From an uncultured Bacteriovorax sp. (GTDB lineage: Bacteria > Bdellovibrionota > Bacteriovoracia > Bacteriovoracales > Bacteriovoracaceae), in the NCBI GenBank assembly GCA_943914745.1, contig CALUDF010000221.1:1-5647 (forward strand): a DNA stretch of 5,647 nucleotides, read 5' to 3'. Of the stretch, positions 1 to 4,968 are shown one piece after another. Numbering within the stretch: the stretch's first letter is position 1; every line of letters begins with the position of its first letter. The notes beneath the pieces were generated by a model that did no database searches, was not told where the DNA came from, and saw only the letters and a list, made by a program, of their open reading frames with translations. A program made the translations under genes and the position numbers.

Positions 1-383
1 CGCTTTGTTTTAAACCCAAGTTTGACTAAAAAGGCTTCCACCTTTTCTCTTTGATCCCCTTGAAGTTCAATTTGAGGTTTCGCTTCCTTTTTATAAGTTC
101 CACCAGTTCCACAATGATTTTTTAGCTTCTTGGCGAGGTCTTCAAAGAAGATAGGATTAAAAGGGAAGTCATGAATGACGGTAACTAGTTTTCCACCGCG
201 TTGGTTCTTTTCGAGTTTTACTTTTAAAGTCACTTTCGAAGGATCAATCGGCACGGATTGGAGAGGTGAGTCAGCGCAAATGCATGGGTCCTCACCGCAT
301 TTTTTGCAAAGTTTTAAATGGGAGCCATCGCTGGAGTAAACAAGACGGGTGGCACTTTCTTTTACAGGTTTATTTTGTTTCAT
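1..383 (-). CDS. yciH: YciH/SUI1-family translation initiation factor-like protein (3' end cut by window edge)
   Basis: A minus-strand frame opens with ATG at 383 and stays open for 127 codons to the left edge, so the C-terminus is missing. The C-terminal half is a SUI1 (eIF1-like) domain: a basic strand with RGGKLVTVIHDF (about residues 62-73), then LAKKLKNHCGTGGTYKK (84-100) and IELQGDQREKVEAFLVKLGF (105-124), the usual SUI1 core of GTGGT followed by IxxQGDxR. In bacteria this family (YciH) is a cytosolic ribosome-associated protein thought to affect start-site fidelity. The N-terminal part has a Cys cluster, LCKKCGEDPCIC (27-38), resembling a small zinc-binding knuckle seen in some non-enterobacterial YciH proteins; metal binding is inference. 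No strong Shine-Dalgarno precedes the ATG. Since E. coli YciH is about 108 residues and this frame ends in a typical SUI1 C-terminus, only a few residues are probably missing. The gene is divergent from the kinase gene. Confidence 0.9.
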   Translation of the reverse strand, partial: MKQNKPVKESATRLVYSSDGSHLKLCKKCGEDPCICADSPLQSVPIDPSKVTLKVKLEKNQRGGKLVTVIHDFPFNPIFFEDLAKKLKNHCGTGGTYKKEAKPQIELQGDQREKVEAFLVKLGFKTK

Positions 384-428
384 TTTTAGCGGTTTTTCAT
401 TATTCTAATTTAATCAAAAAAGAGATTT

Positions 429-434
429 TATAAT
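429..434 (+). promoter_or_regulatory. Perfect TATAAT -10 box upstream of the kinase-asnS operon
   Basis: TATAAT sits in the divergent intergenic region. The hexamer 17 bases upstream (TAATTT, 406-411) is a poor -35. A start about 7 bases downstream of the box would be near 441, leaving a leader of only about 11-12 bases before the ATG at 453 and cutting off most of the AAGGA motif at 437-441. The box is therefore either fortuitous in AT-rich DNA or gives a very short leader. Confidence 0.3.
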
Positions 435-459
435 AAAAGGAATGAGTTGATTATGGCAA
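430..459 (-). promoter_or_regulatory. Candidate sigma70-type promoter for yciH
   Basis: Read on the minus strand, TTGCCA (459-454, five of six matches to TTGACA) lies 18 bases before TATTAT (435-430, five of six matches to TATAAT). Transcription would start near 422-423 and give a leader of about 40 bases before the yciH ATG at 383. The -35 box overlaps the start codon of the divergent kinase gene. A second -10-like TAGAAT lies closer to the gene (407-402) but has no good -35. Assigned by eye only. Confidence 0.35.
437..441 (+). promoter_or_regulatory. Possible ribosome binding site that bears on the kinase start
   Basis: AAGGA lies 5 bases before a TTG at 447 and 11 bases before the in-frame ATG at 453. 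Spacing alone favours TTG. The ATG is preferred because the protein then begins MAKKFDVYGIGN, as PfkB/adenosine kinase homologues do, and a weaker GAG at 444-446 lies 6 bases before it. The two options differ by only two residues. Confidence 0.4.
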
Positions 460-1448
460 AGAAATTTGACGTTTATGGTATTGGAAACGCCCTAGTGGAC
501 ATGGAATTTGAAGTCACTGCCGACTTCTTACAAAAGGCCAACATTGAAAAAGGTCTCATGACCCTGGTCGATGAAAACCGTCAAACTGAAATCATCAACA
601 CTCTTCATGGAACTCAACATAAAAGATCTTGTGGGGGCTCAGCTGCCAACACGATGATTGCCGTCTCTCAATTTGGTGGAAAGAGCTTCTACTCTTGTAA
701 GGTCGCCAGTGACGAGACAGGAGATTTTTACTTTAAAGACTTAATGGACAATGGAGTCGAGACGAATCTTTCTTCAAGCTCACTTGAATCAGGTGTGACG
801 GGAAAATGTATCGTGCTCATCACTCCAGATGCCGACAGGACAATGAATACATTTTTGGGAATCACTTCAAACTTCTCCACAAAAGAGTTGATGGAAGAGC
901 ATATTAAGAATTCTAACTACCTCTACATCGAAGGATACTTAGTGGCGAGCCCAACAGGAAAAGACGCTTCGGTAAAAGCAAAGAAAATTGCTGAAACCCA
1001 TAACGTTAAAACAGCTCTTACATTCTCAGACGTAAACATGGTCAATTTTTTTGGCGATGGACTAAAAGAGATGATCGGAAACGGTGTCGACCTTTTATTC
1101 TGCAATGAAGCTGAAGCCTATGCCTATACAAAATCAAATGACCTGAAAGAAGCTTCTGCCGCTCTTAAGAAAATTGCTAAGACATTTGCCATCACACTTG
1201 GACCTAAAGGGGCTTTGGTTTTTGATGGGAAAGAAGAAATTCATGTTGTGACGATGCCGGTTGAAGCCGTTGATACAAACGGGGCCGGTGATTTATTTGC
1301 AGGGGCCATGTTGTTTGGAATTAATAATGGCATGAACTACGCAGCTGCCGCAAAGCTTGGTTGCTTGGCCTCTTCAACATTGGTCACTCAGTTTGGAGCA
1401 CGCCTGCGTTTAGAACAAGTGAAAAAAATTAAAGAACAATTAGCCTAA
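453..1448 (+). CDS. Adenosine kinase-like PfkB-family (ribokinase superfamily) kinase
   Basis: 331 residues, the usual size for the family. It is a cytosolic kinase that most likely phosphorylates adenosine to AMP using ATP (purine salvage). Visible family features are the N-terminal GIGNALVD (residues 9-16, with the substrate-binding Asp16); the glycine-rich SCGGSAANT (59-67) of PfkB signature 1; CNEAEAY (217-223), the typical N-x-x-E motif linked to Mg/phosphate binding; TLGPKGALVF (248-257); and DTNGAGDLFAGA (274-285), signature 2, with anion-hole glycines and catalytic base Asp280. The late VTQFGAR (311-317) matches the adenosine-kinase subgroup better than fructokinases or ribokinase, but substrate choice cannot be proven from motifs; inosine-guanosine or another nucleoside/sugar kinase is the alternative. 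Start taken at ATG 453; a TTG at 447 would add two residues. It ends 11 bases before asnS and is almost certainly cotranscribed with it. Confidence 0.88.
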   Translation: MAKKFDVYGIGNALVDMEFEVTADFLQKANIEKGLMTLVDENRQTEIINTLHGTQHKRSCGGSAANTMIAVSQFGGKSFYSCKVASDETGDFYFKDLMDNGVETNLSSSSLESGVTGKCIVLITPDADRTMNTFLGITSNFSTKELMEEHIKNSNYLYIEGYLVASPTGKDASVKAKKIAETHNVKTALTFSDVNMVNFFGDGLKEMIGNGVDLLFCNEAEAYAYTKSNDLKEASAALKKIAKTFAITLGPKGALVFDGKEEIHVVTMPVEAVDTNGAGDLFAGAMLFGINNGMNYAAAAKLGCLASSTLVTQFGARLRLEQVKKIKEQLA

Positions 1449-1449
1449 T

Positions 1450-1454
1450 AAGGA
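1450..1454 (+). promoter_or_regulatory. Ribosome binding site of asnS
   Basis: AAGGA, 5 bases before the ATG at 1460, inside the 11-base gap after the kinase stop codon (1446-1448). The short gap and well-placed site indicate cotranscription and probable translational coupling. Confidence 0.75.
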
Positions 1455-1459
1455 TTGAT

Positions 1460-2872
1460 ATGAGCCGCTTAAGTGTAAAAAAGATTCTAACTGAAGAAAT
1501 TGTCGATACTGACACCACTGTCAAAGGATGGCTTAGGTCTGTCCGTAATTCTAAGAAATTCTCATTCTTAGTTTTAAACGATGGATCATCTCAGGATAAT
1601 TTGCAAATCATCGTCGATGAAGTTTTGCCAAACTACGCTGAAGTGGCGGGCCTTCTTTCAGGTTCTGCTGTGGCCATCACTGGTCGTCTTGTCCGTGGCG
1701 GTGGAAAAGTTCAATCAATTGAAATGCAGGCAAAGTCGGTCGAGATCATTGGGAAGACGGATGAGACTTACCCACTTCAAAAGAAAGCGACTTCTCTAGA
1801 ATTCTTAAGAGAGCAAGCGCACTTAAGAATCAGAACCAATACATTTGGCGCCATCATGAGAATCCGCCACCATTTAGCGATGGCCACTCATGAGTTCTTC
1901 TCTAACAGAGGATTCTACTACTTAAACTCACCGATTATTTCGGGCGTTGATGCTGAAGGAGCTGGAGAGATGTTTACTGTCTCCACACTTGCTTCTGACG
2001 TGACAAAATCACCTAAGACAAAAGATGGAAAGCTTGATTTTTCTCGCGACTACTTTGGAAAGGAGACTTTCCTGGCCGTTACCGGTCAGCTTGAAGGTGA
2101 GTGTTATGCCATGGGATTGGGAGCGGTTTATACGTTTGGCCCAACATTTAGGTCAGAGAACTCAAACACCACTCGCCACCTTTCAGAATTCTGGATGATT
2201 GAGCCGGAAGTGGCCTTTGCTGATTTAGATGAAGTCGCAGACCTTGCTACTGACTACATTAAATACTTAATTGGTTATGCGATTGAAAAAGCTCCTAAGG
2301 AGCTGGAGTTTTTAATCAACCGTGAGGATGCGACCTGTGAAAAAAATCACATGGAGATCTTAAAGCACGTGCGTGACTCAAAATTCATGCGTATTACTTA
2401 TACTGAGGCAATGGAGATTTTAGGCAAAGTCGATCCAGCTGTTAAAAAATTCGAATACCCGACAAACTGGGGAGATGAACTTCAGACTGAGCACGAACGC
2501 TACCTGGCCGAAGTTCATTTTAAAATGCCAGTGATCGTAACGGATTACCCAAAACAATTTAAAGCTTTCTATATGAAACAAAACCCGGATGGAAAAACTG
2601 TCCGTGCCATGGACATCCTGGTTCCAGGAGTCGGTGAGATCATCGGGGGCTCTCAGCGTGAGGACTCACTAGAGAAGCTAGAGAAAAGAATGGATGAAAT
2701 GGGAATGCAAAAAGAGCCACTATGGTGGTACTTAGACCTTCGTCGTTTTGGTTCTGTTCCTCATGCTGGTTTTGGATTGGGGTTTGAAAGAGCGCTTATG
2801 TATATCACTGGAGTCAATAATATCAGAGATGTGATTCCATTTCCACGTACACCGAAAAATTGCGATTTTTAG
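1460..2872 (+). CDS. asnS: Asparaginyl-tRNA synthetase
   Basis: 470 residues, matching bacterial AsnRS (E. coli 466). Class II cytosolic enzyme that activates Asn with ATP and charges tRNA-Asn. The N-terminal OB-fold anticodon-binding domain is at about residues 18-100 (VKGWLRSVRNSKKFSFLVLN). The catalytic core follows with motif 1 (about 140-160, with Pro158, then AEGAGEMF at 165-172), motif 2 (GPTFRSENSNTTRHLSEF, 227-244) and motif 3 (GFGLGFER, 437-444). HERYLAE (345-351), GEIIGGSQRE (392-401) and the terminal DVIPFPRTP (457-465) are AsnRS hallmarks; the QLEGE segment (210-214) and IEPE (247-250) also fit AsnRS rather than AspRS. AAGGA at 1450-1454 lies 5 bases before the ATG, an excellent ribosome binding site. 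No truncation or unusual residue is seen. It is second in an operon after the kinase gene and is followed by a strong terminator. An own AsnRS suggests that direct Asn charging is available rather than only the GatCAB route. Confidence 0.98.
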   Translation: MSRLSVKKILTEEIVDTDTTVKGWLRSVRNSKKFSFLVLNDGSSQDNLQIIVDEVLPNYAEVAGLLSGSAVAITGRLVRGGGKVQSIEMQAKSVEIIGKTDETYPLQKKATSLEFLREQAHLRIRTNTFGAIMRIRHHLAMATHEFFSNRGFYYLNSPIISGVDAEGAGEMFTVSTLASDVTKSPKTKDGKLDFSRDYFGKETFLAVTGQLEGECYAMGLGAVYTFGPTFRSENSNTTRHLSEFWMIEPEVAFADLDEVADLATDYIKYLIGYAIEKAPKELEFLINREDATCEKNHMEILKHVRDSKFMRITYTEAMEILGKVDPAVKKFEYPTNWGDELQTEHERYLAEVHFKMPVIVTDYPKQFKAFYMKQNPDGKTVRAMDILVPGVGEIIGGSQREDSLEKLEKRMDEMGMQKEPLWWYLDLRRFGSVPHAGFGLGFERALMYITGVNNIRDVIPFPRTPKNCDF

Positions 2873-2880
2873 TCCAATAA

Positions 2881-2916
2881 AAAGGCCCTCTTATTAAGAG
2901 GGCCTTTCTTTTTTTT
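2881..2916 (+). terminator. Rho-independent terminator after asnS, probably bidirectional
   Basis: A perfect 12-bp stem pairs 2881-2892 (AAAGGCCCTCTT) with 2896-2907 (AAGAGGGCCTTT) around a 3-base loop, followed after one C by eight T (2909-2916). It begins 8 bases after the asnS stop. On the minus strand the same hairpin is followed by five T (three from the stem base plus two) and then ATT, so it can also terminate the converging ricT/Ig-like transcript ending at 2938. Confidence 0.93.
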
Positions 2917-2937
2917 ATACTCAATTTAAATTCTAAA

Positions 2938-3327
2938 TTAGCGAGTCCCTTGTCCATTGACATCGACAACGATTGTGCTGTCTTGGTCAAAAGTAAGGAT
3001 GAATCTTCCAGAGTGGTATCCTTCAAAGAATGGACGGTAGTCGATTCTAAAAGAGCATCTCTCACCTGGCTGGATTGTGCGACAGTTTGTTGAAGCACTG
3101 AAGTTTGTTCCACCAATTGTCGCGCGTACCATGTTTAGTGGAGTTGTCCCAGTGTTTGTCACACGGTAAGAAACAGTTGAAAACGAGTTCACTCTCTGAA
3201 CACCGAAATAGTAATAGTGTCTTTCAACACCTTTTTCTGATGATAGTTCGATGTTTTCTTGAACTTGGCTTCCTGCAAGTACCGGCAGAGATAAAAGTAG
3301 CGAGCAAAGAATAAGTTGCTTTTTCAT
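2938..3327 (-). CDS. Small exported Ig-like (choice-of-anchor-D/ASPM-SPD-2-type) domain protein
   Basis: 129 residues. An N-terminal Sec signal peptide is clear: MKK, then a hydrophobic core LILCSLLLSLPVL, with likely signal peptidase I cleavage near Ala18 (VLA-GS); there is no lipobox Cys at the cleavage site. The mature part (about 110 residues) is a single beta-sandwich-like domain with VSYRVTNTGTTPLNM (52-66), FSASTNC (76-82), IQPGERCSFRIDYRPFFEGYH as a stretch around 85-105, and a closing strand up to VDVNGQG. The order N-x-G, Cys, PGxxC, Y/F-x-P and G-x-x-x-G-x-L/F resembles the HYDIN/ASPM-SPD-2 Ig-like family, and Cys82 and Cys91 could form a disulfide in the periplasm. A ribosome binding site GGGAGG (3338-3333) sits 5 bases before the ATG and touches the ricT stop. 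The same frame stays open upstream to 3738, but the signal peptide and ribosome site fix the start at 3327. Its function is unknown; such domains often mediate assembly or adhesion. Confidence 0.85.
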   Translation of the reverse strand: MKKQLILCSLLLSLPVLAGSQVQENIELSSEKGVERHYYYFGVQRVNSFSTVSYRVTNTGTTPLNMVRATIGGTNFSASTNCRTIQPGERCSFRIDYRPFFEGYHSGRFILTFDQDSTIVVDVNGQGTR

Positions 3328-3332
3328 GAGAC

Positions 3333-3338
3333 CCTCCC
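3333..3338 (-). promoter_or_regulatory. Ribosome binding site of the Ig-like gene, overlapping the ricT stop
   Basis: On the minus strand GGGAGG lies 5 bases before the ATG at 3327; its first G is the last base of the ricT TAG stop (3340-3338). Terminating ribosomes would sit on this site, which points to translational coupling. It is the strongest Shine-Dalgarno match in the window and settles the start of the Ig-like gene. Confidence 0.8.
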
Positions 3339-4882
3339 TAGTTTTCGGTTTTTGGTTTGTTGTTATCACGTGCTTGTGATTGGTTGTTGTTGGGTGATCC
3401 GCCTTCGCGGTTTTTATTGCGATTTCTATTTCTGTTTCTATTGCGGTTGCGACCCTGTCCTGGTGGACGTGGCTCGCCTGGCCGTCCTTGGGCGTGTTGT
3501 CCTTCGCCTTGAGGGTTTTGCCCTTGAGGACGAGGAGGTCTTGGCCCTTGGTTTTGTTGGTTGTTTCTGTTGTTTTCAGGGCGACGCTGTTGATTGTTAT
3601 TATTGTTATTGTGTTCGCGTCTTGGTTGCTGAGTTTGTTGTTGTCTATTGTCACCTTGCGGACGACTTTGCTGTTGTTCTTCTTCACTTCCATCGTCGTC
3701 TTCGTCGAATTCCTGAAAGTCAGTATTTTTTTCAGCAAACTCTAACTCATCCCCTTCGAGATTTTTGTCGAAAGTCTTGAAAGTGTTTTGCTCCATGAAT
3801 TGATCAGCTTTAATTTTTTCTTCTTTTGAGAGTCCTATAACAGTAGAGGTCTCATTGGTGATGTGCTCGAAAGTTTCCGGGAAGCGGTAATCTCCTGAGA
3901 GCTCAGAGTCTTTGGCGTGGTACTGATTGACCGCATAGGTTCTTTTAATTCCCGTATCTGTGAGCATTTCAAATTGCTCAACCAAAATGTGGAGTTTTAA
4001 AACTTTTCCTCTATCGCCGTTTAAGGCCTTGATGAATGTCCCTTCTTTTGGAAGGTTTTTTCTCTTGTCTGAATAAACGTCGTCTTCGTATTTAATACAG
4101 CACTTGATTTGGCCGCAAACTCCGTTGAGTTTACTTGGAATGAGCGCCAGGTTCTGGTTTTTTGCCATCTTGATGGAGACGTTTCCGTAGTTCTTTAAAA
4201 ATGATGAACAGCAAGTCTGGAGTCCACAGGCCCCAATGGCCCCGATGGCCGCAGCACGGTCTCGTACTGAGATCTGGCGAAGTTCAATACGCATCTTTAG
4301 GTCGTAGACTAAGTCTTTGACCAGGTCTCTGAAATCAACTCTCGCCGGAGCATTGAAGTAGAAGACCGCCTTTTTTCCAAACTGAGTGAATTCGACGTGG
4401 GTGAGAATCATGTCGAGTTTGTATTTTTCAATTAAGCGCAAGCAAATGACTTCCGCGCGCTTTTCTGAGTCGCGGAATTCAGCTTGGGCCTTAATGTCTT
4501 CTTGAGTGGCCGCTTTGGCAATCGAGCGAATGGGAAGCATGGATTTATTGAAAGTCACATCATAAGGAAACGAGTTGATGTAGCCGACGGTCATTCCTCT
4601 ATCACTCATGGCCACAACTTTTTGCCCGTAAGCAAATCGCCTCTTCCCAACGAGAAAAGGAAATGAGCGGGCATTGCCGGGAAAACGCACACGGATCATC
4701 GTCAGGGTTTCGCCTTCTTTAAATCGTGAGTTTTCTTTTTCGCTTTGATCAACAGGTGAGTCGTCGTTTGAGTCCTGTTCAATTTCAGTCTCAACGATCT
4801 CAATTGTGTCGTTTGTGATCTCTTCGTTTAATGTGTCTGCGTCTTCATAGGTCGACGCTGTATTTTGAGAAGTTGGTTGCAT
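3338..4882 (-). CDS. ricT: RicT/YaaT-type PSP1-domain protein with long disordered Q/N/R/P-rich tail
   Basis: 514 residues, against about 275 in Bacillus RicT (YaaT). The core, about residues 60-330, is plainly PSP1/RicT: VRFPGNARSFPF (64-75), YGQKVV (85-90), VEFTQFGKKAVFYF (163-176), ARVDFRDLVKDL (180-191), RIELRQISVRD (198-208), and a Cys region with CGLQTCC (219-225) and CGQIKCC (256-262), the two C-x4-CC clusters linked in Bacillus RicT to Fe-S binding in the RicA-RicF-RicT complex that steers RNase Y mRNA processing. SIKMAKNQNLALIPSK (236-251) is also near-identical to the family. Two additions stand out: an acidic N-terminal extension (1-60) and a tail (about 395-514) that is acidic first (EFDEDDDGSEEE) and then rich in Q, N, R, P and G with (RN)6. 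Start ATG 4882 has only a weak upstream GGAA; Met62 is an alternative start. It lies downstream of holB. The core assignment is firm; its role here is inferred. Confidence 0.93.
   Translation of the reverse strand: MQPTSQNTASTYEDADTLNEEITNDTIEIVETEIEQDSNDDSPVDQSEKENSRFKEGETLTMIRVRFPGNARSFPFLVGKRRFAYGQKVVAMSDRGMTVGYINSFPYDVTFNKSMLPIRSIAKAATQEDIKAQAEFRDSEKRAEVICLRLIEKYKLDMILTHVEFTQFGKKAVFYFNAPARVDFRDLVKDLVYDLKMRIELRQISVRDRAAAIGAIGACGLQTCCSSFLKNYGNVSIKMAKNQNLALIPSKLNGVCGQIKCCIKYEDDVYSDKRKNLPKEGTFIKALNGDRGKVLKLHILVEQFEMLTDTGIKRTYAVNQYHAKDSELSGDYRFPETFEHITNETSTVIGLSKEEKIKADQFMEQNTFKTFDKNLEGDELEFAEKNTDFQEFDEDDDGSEEEQQQSRPQGDNRQQQTQQPRREHNNNNNNQQRRPENNRNNQQNQGPRPPRPQGQNPQGEGQHAQGRPGEPRPPGQGRNRNRNRNRNRNKNREGGSPNNNQSQARDNNKPKTEN
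3416..3451 (-). repeat. (Arg-Asn)6 dipeptide repeat within the RicT tail
   Basis: Residues 478-489 of RicT are six consecutive Arg-Asn pairs, followed by Lys-Asn-Arg. The codons alternate CGC/AGA for Arg and AAC/AAT for Asn, so the protein repeat is kept without a strict DNA repeat. Nearby are a run of six Asn (residues 425-430), several Gln runs, and PQG/RPQG and RPP/PRPP segments. Confidence 0.85.
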
Positions 4883-4968
4883 TAAATTAGTTTCCGTAAA
4901 AAATAAGTACAGCCTTATATTCTAGGCAATTACAGATGGAAGTCACTGCACATAGCAGTAAGTCAAAT
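4883..4968 (-). promoter_or_regulatory. holB-ricT intergenic region with possible promoter and small dyad
   Basis: This 86-base gap separates the holB stop from the ricT ATG. On the minus strand GTGACT (4946-4941, four of six matches to TTGACA) lies 16 bases before TAGAAT (4924-4919, five of six matches to TATAAT), a modest candidate promoter giving a leader of roughly 30 bases. A perfect 5-bp dyad, ACTGC-N5-GCAGT (4945-4959), lies across the upstream edge of the -35 box. No terminator-like U-tract follows the dyad, so readthrough from holB is also possible. Confidence 0.35.

Noticed and set aside
2921..2940. AT-rich palindromic stretch (AATTTAAATT) next to the terminator considered as a regulatory site.
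   Set aside because: Short and of very low complexity, expected by chance in AT-rich intergenic DNA between converging genes.
3416..3660. Repetitive DNA in the ricT 3' region considered as a CRISPR array or tandem repeat.
   Set aside because: The repeats are short codon-level patterns in frame with RicT, with no uniform repeat unit or spacers.
2938..3738. A 266-codon minus-strand frame that runs from inside ricT through the Ig-like gene, which might suggest a longer protein or a frameshift fusion of RicT to the Ig-like domain.
   Set aside because: The part upstream of 3327 is a +1-frame shadow of the low-complexity RicT tail (K/T/N-rich, no domain). The signal peptide and strong ribosome site at 3327 mark the real start, and I see no clear slippery site.
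3316..3780. A 154-codon plus-strand frame rich in Cys, Val and Phe, opposite the RicT tail, looking superficially like a membrane protein.
   Set aside because: It is the complement of the Q/N/R-rich codons; the hydrophobicity is an antisense artefact and the ribosome site and family resemblance are missing.
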